Assembly (NCBI RefSeq): GCF_003627795.1
Contig: NZ_CP032684.1
Coordinates: 3,077,001-3,141,000 of the forward strand
Length of the DNA stretch: 64,000 bases
Source of the DNA: Rhizobium sp. CCGE531
GTDB taxonomy: Bacteria; Pseudomonadota; Alphaproteobacteria; Rhizobiales; Rhizobiaceae
Direction: 5' to 3'
The position numbers and the translations under genes were made by a program. Shown piece by piece: positions 7,938 through 18,161 of the stretch. The stretch's first letter is position 1. Every line of letters starts with the position of its first letter. Under the pieces are notes generated by a model. That model searched no databases and was not told the DNA's origin. It worked only from the letters and a program-made list of their open reading frames with translations.

Positions 7938-8768
7938 CTACCAGGTCGTGATCCTGAGACCGATCCGGATTTCGTGGCGTGAGAGCGCGCCGTCGCGGCC
8001 CATCGTGCCGCCTGCGCCCGCGGCCGAATCGGCGGCGGAATAGCCGAACATGTCTCCGCCGGCGACGTGGGAGAAGCGATAGCCAAGATCGACCTTGATG
8101 TTCGGCGCAACTTCATAGGCGACGCCTGCCATCAAGGCATAGGTCATGCGCCAGTCGCTGTCGCCCGGATAGCGCGCGCTGATCGAAGCCGCGCCACCGC
8201 AGCCGGAAGCGCCGTCCACGCAGGAGCCGATAGCATTGACGCTGCTCCACGAGACACGCGTCGCGCCCAGCCCCGCACCGACATAGGGCGTAAAGCCGGC
8301 AAGCGTTCCGAGATCGACATAGCCGTTGACCATAAGACTGCCGGCGTGGAAGGAAGAATGCGCTTTCGTGAAGCAACCGGTGCCGGCCGCTCCACCGGAG
8401 CAGGGCGAATTGCTGGAGATTCGACCGTCGAAATCGCCGCTGAAGAAATCACCAGTGACGTCGGCGCGAAATAGGTCGTTGAATTGATAGCCGACACCCA
8501 GGCCGCCGGAAAAGTCACCGCCGAAGCGGCTGGAATCGAAACGGCTCGAACTGTAATCGCCACCGGCTGGATTATAGGCGCGGAATCTCGTGTCGTTGCG
8601 GCTGGCATTGACGGCATAACCGACATCACCGCGGACATACCATCCCTTCGCATCCTTGACGCTGACCTCGGCCATCTTGATTTCCGGCGGCGTATCGCCC
8701 GCAAGAGCAACGCCCGCCGATACGCCTGCCATCGCTGCGGCCAGCGCCAAAGCGTCAAAACGGATCAT
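7938..8768 (-). CDS. Outer-membrane beta-barrel protein (Omp25/31-like)
   Basis: About 276 residues. The start at 8768 is chosen because it is preceded by GAGGGG and opens a clean signal peptide (MIRFDALALAAAMAGVSAG, then ALAGDTPP). The frame can be extended 41 codons upstream but that stretch looks non-coding. The mature part starts with GWYVRGDVGYAVN and alternates short hydrophobic and polar strands with Gly/Asp/Ser-rich loops. It ends in a terminal aromatic strand, EIRIGLRITTW, as barrels do. It is a paralogue of the gene at 9011-9859 (shared GWY-RGDVGYA, NGY/NAYVDLGT, FTPYVG-GLG). A perfect TTAACCAT-containing inverted repeat lies 112-144 nt upstream. Confidence 0.88.
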   Translation of the reverse strand: MIRFDALALAAAMAGVSAGVALAGDTPPEIKMAEVSVKDAKGWYVRGDVGYAVNASRNDTRFRAYNPAGGDYSSSRFDSSRFGGDFSGGLGVGYQFNDLFRADVTGDFFSGDFDGRISSNSPCSGGAAGTGCFTKAHSSFHAGSLMVNGYVDLGTLAGFTPYVGAGLGATRVSWSSVNAIGSCVDGASGCGGAASISARYPGDSDWRMTYALMAGVAYEVAPNIKVDLGYRFSHVAGGDMFGYSAADSAAGAGGTMGRDGALSRHEIRIGLRITTW

Positions 8769-8879
8769 TACCCCTCGCCTTCTATCCTCGGGCGAATGCC
8801 CGCGCGTCGAATCGGTCGATCTTTGCTTCCCTGCGAGCCGGTCAGAGAAGAGACCCTGCGGGAAAACCGCCATTCTCAT

Positions 8880-8912
8880 TTCATTAACCATAGGGAATTC
8901 ATGGTTAATGAA
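8880..8912. promoter_or_regulatory. CtrA-type inverted repeat upstream of barrel gene
   Basis: TTCATTAACCAT (8880-8891) and ATGGTTAATGAA (8901-8912) form a perfect 12-bp inverted repeat with a 9-nt spacer. TTAACCAT is the half-site form of the alphaproteobacterial CtrA recognition sequence. It sits in the promoter region of the barrel gene starting at 8768. Confidence 0.5.
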
Positions 8913-8956
8913 GCTTTAAGGCGCGGGAGAATTGCTTAACGGGGGGGAGGAAAGGC

Positions 8957-8988
8957 AAAAGCCGCCCGGAGGAAACCGGACGGCTTTT
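8957..8988 (-). terminator. Rho-independent terminator after second barrel gene
   Basis: AAAAGCCGTCCGG and CCGGGCGGCTTTT (minus strand) pair across a short loop 23-54 nt after the stop of the 9011-9859 gene. The flanking A and T runs make it work as a classic intrinsic terminator. Confidence 0.85.
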
Positions 8989-9010
8989 CAATGGCTTGCG
9001 TGAGATGTGC

Positions 9011-9859
9011 TTATTTGTAGACCGGCTGGACCGGAATATCGGCCGGCGGCATGTAGCTTGCCGTCTGGCAGCCGCCGAAGGTGTAGCGGGCACCGATGCG
9101 AGCTTCATGCAGGTTCAGCCCCTTGTCGTAGCCGGGGCCGCCATTTTCAGCGAAGCCGAACATGTCGCCGCCCTGGATATGGCGATAGCGATAGCCGACG
9201 TCGGCCTTGAGATTGCAGCTCAGATCGATGGAGGTACCGGCCATCAGCGCGTAGGTGAAGCGCCAGCTGCCGCGGCCGTTATGCGTAACCGACCCGTCGC
9301 AGGAGTCCGGATTGGCATCGGAGCAGGACGTGTTCTTCAGATTGCTCCACTTGACGTAGGTACCACCGAGACCACCGCCGACATAAGGCGTGAAGATGCC
9401 GTAGGTGCCGAGATCGACATAAGCGTTGGCAAGCAAGCTGAAGGCCGTCAAGGATGCCAGGTCGCGGGACGTTGCCGGGACGGACGTGAAGTCCGGACCG
9501 CAGCCGCCGCAATTGCCCTTCGTCGAACCCTTGAAGTCGGACTTGAAGAGATAGTCGAACGTCAGGTCCGTGCGCAGGTAGTTGTTGATCTGATAGCCGA
9601 CACCGCCACCGAGCGTGAGGTTGTCGCCGAGCGTTGCCCTATCGAAATCGACCAGGCTGGAATTGGAGCCCTGGAAATAATTGGCGCCGCGCAGCTTCGT
9701 GAAGGCATAACCGACATCGCCGCGCAGGTACCAGCCGCTGGATTGGGCGACAGACACTTCCGGCGCAGGCTGGACCGGTTCCGGTGTATAGAGATCGGCG
9801 GAAAAGGCCGACGTGCCGACAAGCAAAGTGGCAAGTGCTCCTATTAGGGATTTCATCAT
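9011..9859 (-). CDS. Outer-membrane beta-barrel protein (Omp25/31-like)
   Basis: 282 residues with a signal peptide (about residues 1-20, cleaved near FSADLYTP). A proline-rich linker follows, then a barrel beginning GWYLRGDVGYAFTKLRG and ending with a C-terminal segment after EARIGARYTFGG. Four cysteines in the loops (CGGCGP and CSDANPDSC regions) could form disulfides. The family includes Brucella Omp25/Omp31 and rhizobial RopB-like proteins, which stabilise the envelope. ATG 9859 or 9856 can start it. It lies 242 nt upstream of its paralogue but is separated from it by a terminator, so the two are transcribed independently. A full CtrA-type TTAA-N7-TTAA site lies 84-98 nt upstream. Confidence 0.9.
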   Translation of the reverse strand: MMKSLIGALATLLVGTSAFSADLYTPEPVQPAPEVSVAQSSGWYLRGDVGYAFTKLRGANYFQGSNSSLVDFDRATLGDNLTLGGGVGYQINNYLRTDLTFDYLFKSDFKGSTKGNCGGCGPDFTSVPATSRDLASLTAFSLLANAYVDLGTYGIFTPYVGGGLGGTYVKWSNLKNTSCSDANPDSCDGSVTHNGRGSWRFTYALMAGTSIDLSCNLKADVGYRYRHIQGGDMFGFAENGGPGYDKGLNLHEARIGARYTFGGCQTASYMPPADIPVQPVYK

Positions 9860-9942
9860 GGCTTTGGCTCCAAATTTCTTGCCTTGGCACAGCAGATGCT
9901 TGCCAATCGAAAAGACATGACAGGGATAATGATGAAGAGGAG

Positions 9943-9957
9943 TTAAAACCTGATTAA
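9943..9957. promoter_or_regulatory. CtrA-type TTAA-N7-TTAA site upstream of barrel gene
   Basis: TTAA at 9943-9946, seven bases (AACCTGA), then TTAA at 9954-9957. This matches the full CtrA consensus TTAA-N7-TTAA exactly. It lies upstream of the barrel gene starting at 9859, in an otherwise AT-rich 318-nt space in which no gene is seen. Confidence 0.5.
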
Positions 9958-10177
9958 CTACGAATATTTACCCTGTTTATTCGAAGACTATACTTTACTT
10001 AATATATTAGAAATTGGTCATTTTATAATAAAGAGAACGAGATGCACTCATTTCCCTCCTTCCCTTCTTCGAGAGGACAGGCGCCACGAGTGCCGTGGAG
10101 CCTCGAATTTCTAAACGAATTGGCAAGAAACGCGCCATTACAGTGCTATGCCGGGAAGCCAACTCAGGAGAGCGTCG

Positions 10178-10732
10178 TTGACTCATCATCGAAAAATATG
10201 GGCCGGCCTCAGCCTTGCCTTTGTCTTCCTGAGCCCTGCTGCTCTGGCCGGCGCGCTGCCGATAAAGCCCGTCGCCGCCACGGCATGGAACAAGGGGCGG
10301 GAAACCGGATTGCCGATCCCCCGTTATGTCTCGCTGAAGGCTCAGAAGGCACGCATGCGCGTGGGTCCATCGACCATCTACGCAACCAAATGGATCTATA
10401 CGAAGCCCGGCCTGCCCTTGGAAATCATCGACGAATATGGCCACTGGCGGCAAGTCCGCGACGATACTGGGGTTGCCGGCTGGATGCACAGTGCCCTGCT
10501 CTCCGGCGCTCGCACAGCCGTTATCGCCCCATGGCTGACCAAGAATGCCATGCTGCGCACCGATCCGAATCCCGCTGGAAAGGCCGTCGCCGAGCTGCAG
10601 CCGCGCGTACTTGTTTCGCTGCAATCCTGTAGCGGAACTTGGTGCCGTGTTTCGGTAAAGGACCATCCGGCAAGAGGCTATGTCAGGCAGGACAAGCTCT
10701 GGGGCACCTATCCCGGCGAAATGTTCCAGTAA
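10178..10732 (+). CDS. Secreted protein with two bacterial SH3-type domains
   Basis: About 184 residues. A TTG at 10178 is the likely start: AGGAG stands 5 nt before it and a signal peptide (HRKIWAGLSLAFVFLSPA, then ALAG) follows at once. An ATG 30 nt upstream lacks a ribosome site. The mature part holds two SH3_3-like repeats. The first runs from ARMRVGPS to WMHSALL, about residues 58-105. The second runs from AMLRTDPNPAGK to GYVRQDKLWG, about residues 120-172. SH3 domains in periplasmic proteins usually bind peptidoglycan or peptides. The gene stands alone, convergent with glmM. Its function is unknown beyond that. Confidence 0.82.
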   Translation: MTHHRKIWAGLSLAFVFLSPAALAGALPIKPVAATAWNKGRETGLPIPRYVSLKAQKARMRVGPSTIYATKWIYTKPGLPLEIIDEYGHWRQVRDDTGVAGWMHSALLSGARTAVIAPWLTKNAMLRTDPNPAGKAVAELQPRVLVSLQSCSGTWCRVSVKDHPARGYVRQDKLWGTYPGEMFQ

Positions 10733-10765
10733 GCCGACCCGTCGCTCCGGGAACCCGAAAACGAT

Positions 10766-10790
10766 ATGGCCGCCTCGAAGAGACGGCCAT
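10766..10790. terminator. Hairpin between convergent SH3 gene and glmM
   Basis: ATGGCCG and CGGCCAT pair around an 11-nt loop, 34 nt after the SH3 stop and 26 nt before the glmM stop. There is no clear T-run; it may act in both directions. Confidence 0.45.
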
Positions 10791-10815
10791 GAATCCGACA
10801 GTCTGACGGTGGGGC

Positions 10816-12168
10816 TCAGGCCGCCGAGCGGACGCTCGAAATCACGTCGATCAATCCGCCGACGATACGCTCGATCTGGCCGCGATCATCGCCTTCAGCC
10901 ATAACCCGGATCAGGGGCTCGGTGCCGGAAGGGCGAATGACCAGGCGGCCGTTGCGGGCAAGCTCGCTTTCCGCATCGGCGATCGCCTGGCGCACCTGAA
11001 TATCCTCCAGCGGCTTGCCGCCGGAAATCCGGACATTGCGCAGGAGCTGCGGCACCGGCTCGAAACGGCGACAGACTTCGCTGACCGGCTTGCCGGTGCG
11101 TTTCACCGAGGCAAGGATCTGCAGCGCGGCCACGAGACCATCGCCCGTCGTGCCGTAATCGGACAGCACGATATGACCCGATTGCTCGCCGCCGACATTG
11201 TAATTGTGCTGACGCATATGCTCGACGACATAGCGGTCGCCGACGGCGGTGCGGGCAAGCGACATGCCCTGCTCTTCCAGGAAACGCTCGAGGCCGAGAT
11301 TGGACATGACGGTCGCCACGATGCCGTTGCCGCGCAGCGTCTGGCTCTCGGCCCAGCTCTCCGCGATGACAGCCATCAGCTGATCGCCATCGATGATCGT
11401 GCCGGTCTCGTCGACGATGATGACGCGGTCGGCGTCGCCATCCAGCGCGATGCCGATATCGGCGCGCACTTCATCCACCTTCTTCTGCAGGGCGACAGGG
11501 CTGGTGGAACCGCAATTGAGGTTGATATTCGTACCGTTCGGCTCGTTGCCGATGGTCACGACGTCGGCGCCGAGTTCCCAAAGAGCGGCCGGGGCAACCT
11601 TGTAGGCGGCACCATTGGCGCAGTCGATGGCGATGCGCAGGCCTTGCAGCGTGACATCACGCGGCAGGGTGCGCTTGGCATGCTCGATATAGCGGTCATG
11701 CACGCCGTCGATGCGCTTGGCACGGCCGATATCCTCAGCCTTGGCGAGATGCTCCGCAATGTCCTTGTCGAGCAGATCCTCGATCTTCATTTCAAGATCG
11801 TCGGACAGCTTGTAGCCATCCGGCCCGAAAAGCTTGATGCCGTTGTCTTCGTAAGGGTTGTGGGAAGCGGAAATCATGACGCCGATGTCGGCACGCAGCG
11901 AACGCGTCAGCATGGCGACGGCCGGCGTCGGAATAGGGCCGAGAACGAAGGCATCGACGCCGGCCGCAGTAAAGCCCGCCACCATTGCATTTTCCAGCAT
12001 GTAGCCGGAAAGACGTGTGTCCTTGCCGATGACGACGCGGTGACGGTGACTACCGCGATGGAAGATCGTGCCGGCGGCGATACCCACGCGCATGGCAAGA
12101 TCCGGCGTCATCGGATAGATGTTGGATTGACCGCGAATTCCGTCAGTTCCGAAATAGCGACGTTTCAT
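10816..12168 (-). CDS. glmM: Phosphoglucosamine mutase
   Basis: Interconverts glucosamine-6-phosphate and glucosamine-1-phosphate for UDP-GlcNAc, hence peptidoglycan and lipid A. The start at 12168 gives the standard 450 residues beginning [13 protein letters not shown], with GGAGTG before the ATG; the longer frame to 12252 is not needed. The catalytic phosphoserine is S102 in [13 protein letters not shown]. The metal loop DGDADR lies near residue 243 and the phosphate-binding [12 protein letters not shown] near residue 410. In many alphaproteobacteria glmM follows ftsH and tilS, as here, but a GDCCVxC gene and a terminator separate them in this genome. Confidence 0.96.
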   Translation of the reverse strand: MKRRYFGTDGIRGQSNIYPMTPDLAMRVGIAAGTIFHRGSHRHRVVIGKDTRLSGYMLENAMVAGFTAAGVDAFVLGPIPTPAVAMLTRSLRADIGVMISASHNPYEDNGIKLFGPDGYKLSDDLEMKIEDLLDKDIAEHLAKAEDIGRAKRIDGVHDRYIEHAKRTLPRDVTLQGLRIAIDCANGAAYKVAPAALWELGADVVTIGNEPNGTNINLNCGSTSPVALQKKVDEVRADIGIALDGDADRVIIVDETGTIIDGDQLMAVIAESWAESQTLRGNGIVATVMSNLGLERFLEEQGMSLARTAVGDRYVVEHMRQHNYNVGGEQSGHIVLSDYGTTGDGLVAALQILASVKRTGKPVSEVCRRFEPVPQLLRNVRISGGKPLEDIQVRQAIADAESELARNGRLVIRPSGTEPLIRVMAEGDDRGQIERIVGGLIDVISSVRSAA

Positions 12169-12463
12169 ATGCACTCCTGTCGTTGCTGCATCTTCGCGAG
12201 ACATGCAGCGGCATCGAAAACACTGCTCTGAATCCAGAGACGCTTCGAGCATCGATGCCTGTGGCTCATGCCACAGATTGTAAAACTCGGCACTTAAATT
12301 ACCGAGACCGCCTATTACAACGCGTTACCATTAATAAGCATTAAAAAACCGCATTAGGTGGAAGCGGACAATATTCCAATTCACAACATAAGCTGCCCAT
12401 ATTACTTCCCCGGGCTACGACGATTGTGCATCGCCGGGCTGCCCTTGCCGTGCCATCAGCCGA

Positions 12464-12688
12464 TCAACAGCAGCGGCCCTGCCCGCCTTGAGCCTGGATC
12501 GGCGGGCAAGGAACGGTTCCGAACGAGCAGAACACACAACAATCGCCGGCCTTCGGCTGAAGGACGGCACCGCAGCCCTTGCAGTCATAGAAATGCTGGC
12601 AGGCGTCGGTTGGCATCGTTTCCGTCGCCTTGAAACCGCAGATCGGGCAGGTAATCGTGGAACTGAGGATCACGGATGCTTTACGCAT
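12464..12688 (-). CDS. GDCCVxC-domain small cysteine-rich protein
   Basis: 74 residues with three cysteine clusters: TCPICGF near 13, CKGCGAV near 36 and GDCCVFCSFG near 48, plus a C-terminal CC. This matches the small GDCCVxC family, often found with heavy-metal (mercury-type) genes and thought to bind metal through its cysteines. Its role is not known. The start codon lies inside the end of a tiny upstream frame (12681-12791), overlapping by 8 nt. The pair sits just downstream of the ftsH terminator. Confidence 0.75.
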   Translation of the reverse strand: MRKASVILSSTITCPICGFKATETMPTDACQHFYDCKGCGAVLQPKAGDCCVFCSFGTVPCPPIQAQGGQGRCC

Positions 12689-12791
12689 GGAGATATCCGA
12701 TCATCAGTAGGGCCATGCCGGTGACAAGACCGGCGAATGCCGATTTACGAATTGCGGCCCACTCTCCGTTCAATTTCGATGTTCGGGCCAT
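12681..12791 (-). CDS. Candidate 36-residue membrane peptide overlapping the GDCCVxC gene
   Basis: An ATG at 12791 (or an adjacent ATG at 12794) opens 36 codons. These encode a basic N-terminus followed by one hydrophobic segment (FAGLVTGMALLMIGY) and a TAA inside the first codons of the GDCCVxC gene. A GAGG stands about 10 nt upstream. The single membrane span and the 8-nt overlap suggest a coupled two-gene unit, perhaps a relic or minimal partner of a metal transporter. No family is recognised and the call rests only on reading-frame logic. Confidence 0.4.
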   Translation of the reverse strand: MARTSKLNGEWAAIRKSAFAGLVTGMALLMIGYLHA

Positions 12792-12842
12792 CATCGGTAC
12801 CAACCCTCGGCCTCTGTTCGTCACCCGCAGTCATCAAGAAAA

Positions 12843-12876
12843 AGGCCAGTTCCCTAATCAAAGGAGAACTGGCCTC
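12843..12876 (-). terminator. Rho-independent terminator after ftsH
   Basis: On the minus strand AGGCCAGTTC and GAACTGGCCT pair around a 14-nt loop and are followed by TTTTC. It begins 31 nt after the ftsH stop. Confidence 0.85.
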
Positions 12877-12906
12877 TTCGTCTACATGATCAATCCGCTC
12901 CCTGCG

Positions 12907-14850
<1,944 letters not shown>

Positions 14851-14907
14851 CGAACTCCCCAGCACTGAAACTTCCGCCGCTTAAGCGACGGCATTACTTG
14901 ATCCCTA

Positions 14908-14936
14908 ACATAGGGTTGCGCCAAGCCGTTGCCAAG
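14908..14936 (-). promoter_or_regulatory. Candidate RpoH (sigma-32) promoter of ftsH
   Basis: On the minus strand CTTG (14933-14936), 18 bases, then CCTATGT (14908-14914). This fits the alphaproteobacterial heat-shock consensus CTTG-N17/18-CYTATNT. FtsH is heat-induced in many bacteria. Seen by eye only. Confidence 0.5.
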
Positions 14937-14966
14937 GCAAACCGCATCGCCGCATGTTTTTTCCGT

Positions 14967-16298
14967 CTATAGGACCGAAAGCGGCGGCCGCATATAGGCT
15001 TGGCGGCCAAAAGCGACTGAAAGCCGATCTGCAAATGTGAGGTCGAATCGTGTCAAAAAGCGGTCGAAAGGCGCAAGACGAGGCTCAACGGCAACAGATC
15101 CCGCCTTTGTCCCCGCTTCGGTCGCAATCAGCGGCATCGCTGCCCGGGCGCGCCGCACGGCCCCTTTCGGCAGATTCGATGGAAAAATCGTCGCATTCTC
15201 CGCTCCGGAGGCACTCACGCTAACCGGCGTCGGGCCGCAATTCCTTATCTCGAAGCGACCATCCCAATTGGCCTTTTTGCCTGATGGAACCGACAACGGT
15301 GCGATATTGCGACTTTCTCGCATGAGGTAAAGCCCATCGCGACGCAGGTCGAAGACCACGCCGCCGGCCGTGCGCCGGCCGGGATCAGTACCGTTCACAA
15401 ATTCGAGAATACGCTCCATTTGCGCGCGCCCCGGCGCGTAGGTCCTGCCGCCGAAAACGGCGGCAAGGTAGGACAAGACATAGGCGACGACCGCTTTATC
15501 CGCCGAAAGGCCGGATCGGTCGACGGCACAAAGCGCATTCGCATGGATGGTGACGTGGTCGTCCAGCCATGCTGCCGCCTTTTCGGATAGCGCGGCGCGG
15601 CCGGCACCCTCATCTCCCGATAGCGATTCTACGGGATCCGCCTCAAGTTCCATGCGCGTACGCACGCGCTCGTATCTCATATCCTCGTTGCTGGGGTCAT
15701 CGAGCCAGGATATGCCATGCATCTCGAGATAGGCTCTGATATCCACCCGCCGGCAGGCCAGAAACGGCCGGACAATCCAGATACGCCGGTCAAACAGCAT
15801 CGCGTCGGCGATGCCGGTACCAATACCGCCCACGTCCTCCAGCAGGCGTTTGCGGCGCATGACCATGGTCTCGCGCTGATCATCCATAGTGTGCGCGGTG
15901 ACGATGAGATTGGCCGAAATCTCCGCGGCGAGATCGGCGAGCAACTCATACCGTGCCTCGCGCGCCGCAGCCATGATGCCGGTCCTGGGCTTTTCACCCT
16001 CCCAGCGACGGGTAAAATGGGAAATGCCGCGCGAAGCGCAGAGTGCTGCGACCTCGCGCGCTTCGTCTGCCGCGGCGGCGCGCAAGCCATGGTCGATGGT
16101 CGCGGCGCTGAGGGTGATATCTCTAAAGGAATAGGATTTCAGCCGCTCGGCAAGGGCAATCAGAAGCCCGGTGGAATCGCTGCCGCCGGAAACGGCAATC
16201 AGAATATGAGCAGGTGTCGATAGGGACTGGAGGAATTCTGTCGCGGCGGCTTCTGGCATGAGGGCTGTGGCGCCAGCGGTCACAGCATCAGTGGACAT
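14967..16298 (-). CDS. tilS: tRNA(Ile)-lysidine synthetase
   Basis: Converts C34 of tRNA(Ile)CAU to lysidine so that AUA is read as isoleucine; cytosolic and essential. The 443 residues contain the PP-loop SGGSDS at 37-42, the conserved IDHGLR near 68, TAHTMDDQRET near 135 and DPSNEDMRYERVRTR near 200, in the usual order. A long C-terminal region is poorly conserved, as in other members. It begins 5 nt after the ybgF stop, so it is probably translated from the same message. Confidence 0.95.
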   Translation of the reverse strand: MSTDAVTAGATALMPEAAATEFLQSLSTPAHILIAVSGGSDSTGLLIALAERLKSYSFRDITLSAATIDHGLRAAAADEAREVAALCASRGISHFTRRWEGEKPRTGIMAAAREARYELLADLAAEISANLIVTAHTMDDQRETMVMRRKRLLEDVGGIGTGIADAMLFDRRIWIVRPFLACRRVDIRAYLEMHGISWLDDPSNEDMRYERVRTRMELEADPVESLSGDEGAGRAALSEKAAAWLDDHVTIHANALCAVDRSGLSADKAVVAYVLSYLAAVFGGRTYAPGRAQMERILEFVNGTDPGRRTAGGVVFDLRRDGLYLMRESRNIAPLSVPSGKKANWDGRFEIRNCGPTPVSVSASGAENATIFPSNLPKGAVRRARAAMPLIATEAGTKAGSVAVEPRLAPFDRFLTRFDLTFADRLSVAFGRQAYMRPPLSVL

Positions 16299-16303
16299 GG
16301 CGC

Positions 16304-17317
16304 TCAGCAGGCAAGCCGCTTCTCTTCGCTGGCGACCTTGCCGGTTACGGCTTTCGAGGCCTTCGGGTAACGCTTGGTCACTTCGCGAAGCGTGGCGCAG
16401 GCCGTGTCCTTGTTATCAAGGGCAGCGAGCGACATGCCGAGCTTCAGGAGCATTTCCGGTGCCTTCTCGGAGCCGCTATATTTCTGATGCGCATTGAGGA
16501 AGGTCTTGGCGGCGTCGTTGTACTTGCCCTGGGAATAGAGCGCTTCGCCGAGCCAGAAATTCGCGTCCGCCGACCGTCCGCTGTTGGGATAACTGTCGAT
16601 ATACTGGCGGAACTCCTGTTCGGCGACACTATAATCGCCGGACAGGACGTGGCCGTAGGCAGCCTTGTATTGGTCGCCTTCATTGCCAAGGGAAGCAGTT
16701 TGCGTTCCCGAGCCGGCGCTCGGCGGCGCGCCCGAGCCATTGTTGCCCCCCGACATGGAGGAGCCTACCTGTTTGCCGCCCGGGTCGAACTGGATCGAAC
16801 CAAGCTGGCTCGGCGGCTTGCCCGCGCCGCTTCCCTGTTGGGAAGCAGCAGCATTGTTCTGCGAATCGCCGATGACGCCAGCAATATCATCCTGCTGCGG
16901 GCTGCCGGAGCCCTGCGCCGGAACATCGGCCTCGCTCTTCTTCATCGCGCCGCCCGCCGCCGGCGTGCTGCCGCCGCGCTTTTCGAGCTGCTGGAAGCGG
17001 AATTCGTTGTCTTCCTGCGCCTTGCGGATCTGCTCCTGCATCTGCAGCAGCTGATAGCTCATTTCCTCGACGCGACCGTTCAGCTGGCGCATCTGGTCTT
17101 CGAGCCGCTGCAGGCGAACTTCGGCATCGCTGTTTTGAACATTGACGACCGGTGCCTGGCCGTATTGCGCTTGTCTCTGCGCATTGTTGGAAACCGACTG
17201 CGCGGAAGCATCGCGGCCTCCGAGGTGGATTCCAAACAGCGACAAGGCAGAAGCATCGCGCTCGCTACCTGCAAAGGCAGCGAGACAAAGCATGCTCGCC
17301 ACGACAAGTTTTCTCAT
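16304..17317 (-). CDS. ybgF: Cell division coordinator CpoB / Tol-Pal protein YbgF
   Basis: Periplasmic protein that links Tol-Pal action and peptidoglycan synthesis during division. 337 residues. A signal peptide (about 1-24) is followed by a coiled coil about 63-110 (QRLEDQMRQLNGRVEEMSYQ and onwards). A low-complexity Gly/Ser/Gln linker follows, then TPR repeats from about 215 (YKAAYGHVLSGDYSVAEQEF, then ANFWLGEALYSQGKYNDAAK). This is the standard domain order. It lies downstream of pal but after a terminator, so it probably has its own promoter; tilS follows 5 nt after its stop. Confidence 0.93.
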   Translation of the reverse strand: MRKLVVASMLCLAAFAGSERDASALSLFGIHLGGRDASAQSVSNNAQRQAQYGQAPVVNVQNSDAEVRLQRLEDQMRQLNGRVEEMSYQLLQMQEQIRKAQEDNEFRFQQLEKRGGSTPAAGGAMKKSEADVPAQGSGSPQQDDIAGVIGDSQNNAAASQQGSGAGKPPSQLGSIQFDPGGKQVGSSMSGGNNGSGAPPSAGSGTQTASLGNEGDQYKAAYGHVLSGDYSVAEQEFRQYIDSYPNSGRSADANFWLGEALYSQGKYNDAAKTFLNAHQKYSGSEKAPEMLLKLGMSLAALDNKDTACATLREVTKRYPKASKAVTGKVASEEKRLAC

Positions 17318-17423
17318 ATGGATCGTCCTGTCTCATTGATTCTTCGGGCCGGAGGCTCGAACAGGAGATTTTTACAATTGCTCTCAAAAAGCAACGGAGT
17401 TCGGCCAAAGTGTGGTCAAAAAA

Positions 17424-17452
17424 GTAAAGGCGACCACGGGGGCCGCCTTTTG
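17424..17452 (-). terminator. Rho-independent terminator after pal
   Basis: AAAGGCGGCC and GGTCGCCTTT (minus strand) form a stem with one mismatch, followed by ACTTTTTT. It lies 24-52 nt after the pal stop and separates pal from ybgF. Confidence 0.8.
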
Positions 17453-17475
17453 CATTTCCATTGGTCTTGCGACTA

Positions 17476-18009
17476 TCAGGAGCCGGCGCCGTTGAGCACG
17501 GTGACGGCGCGGCGGTTCTGCGACCAGCAGGAGATATCGTCGCAGGTCGCGACCGGACGTTCCTTGCCGTAGGAGATCGTCTTCATGCGCTTGGCCGGAA
17601 CGCCGCGCGAAGCGAGATAATCACGGGTAGCGGCCGCACGACGGGCACCGAGCGCCAGGTTGTATTCGCGCGTGCCGCGCTCGTCGGCATGGCCTTCAAC
17701 GGTGATCGCATAGTTCGGATAGCGAGCGAGCCACTGAGCCTGACGGTCGAGCGTCTGGCCGGCGTCGGAACGGATCGAGGTGCTGTCGGTATCGAAGAAG
17801 ATGCGGTCGCCGACGTTGACCGTGAAGTCCTGCGGCGAACCCGGAGTAGCATTGCCGGCACCGTTCAGGCCGAGACCGTTGGCATCGTTCGGCAGACCCT
17901 TCTTGGAGGCGCAGCCGGCCAGAGAAAGGCCAACGAAAAGCGCGATCATGATCGGGTTGCGTGCGAGGTTCTGCATGTGGCCAACGGCCGGGGTTGCGAT
18001 GCGGCTCAT
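17476..18009 (-). CDS. pal: Peptidoglycan-associated lipoprotein Pal
   Basis: Outer-membrane lipoprotein that binds peptidoglycan and TolB, tethering the envelope during constriction. 177 residues. The lipobox LAGC puts the lipidated cysteine at residue 33 from this start. An ATG at residue 12 would give a more usual signal length, but GGAG stands well before 18009. The OmpA-like domain runs from about 65 to 175, with TVEGHADERGTREYNLALGARR carrying the conserved peptidoglycan-binding Asp and Arg. Two CATTAACC direct repeats 24 bp apart lie upstream. Confidence 0.95.
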   Translation of the reverse strand: MSRIATPAVGHMQNLARNPIMIALFVGLSLAGCASKKGLPNDANGLGLNGAGNATPGSPQDFTVNVGDRIFFDTDSTSIRSDAGQTLDRQAQWLARYPNYAITVEGHADERGTREYNLALGARRAAATRDYLASRGVPAKRMKTISYGKERPVATCDDISCWSQNRRAVTVLNGAGS

Positions 18010-18061
18010 GGCCGGTCTCTCCTTAAGTCTCTATCAGGGTTGCCAGACTGTAACCGGGTTC

Positions 18062-18093
18062 GGTTAATGCGATTCCAACAAATATGGTTAATG
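18062..18093. promoter_or_regulatory. CtrA-type half-sites upstream of pal
   Basis: GGTTAATG occurs at 18062-18069 and 18086-18093, the second inside ATGGTTAATG. On the minus strand this reads CATTAACCAT and CATTAACC, direct repeats 24 bp apart, about 55-85 nt upstream of pal. TTAACCAT is a CtrA half-site form. Confidence 0.4.
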
Positions 18094-18161
18094 ATGTCCT
18101 AAAATCGTCCCGAATGGGTCCACTCACAGGACTTTGCGGCGATAACGTGGCAAGCCCTTCA

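Noticed and set aside
7938..8891. Longer start for the barrel protein at 8891
   Set aside because: The extra 41 residues are polar and charged and would bury the clear signal peptide that starts at 8768. The extension would also run into the TTAACCAT inverted repeat.
12331..12350. TTAA-N6-TTAA upstream of glmM as a CtrA site
   Set aside because: Spacing is six, not seven, in an AT-rich stretch; not counted with the four better sites.
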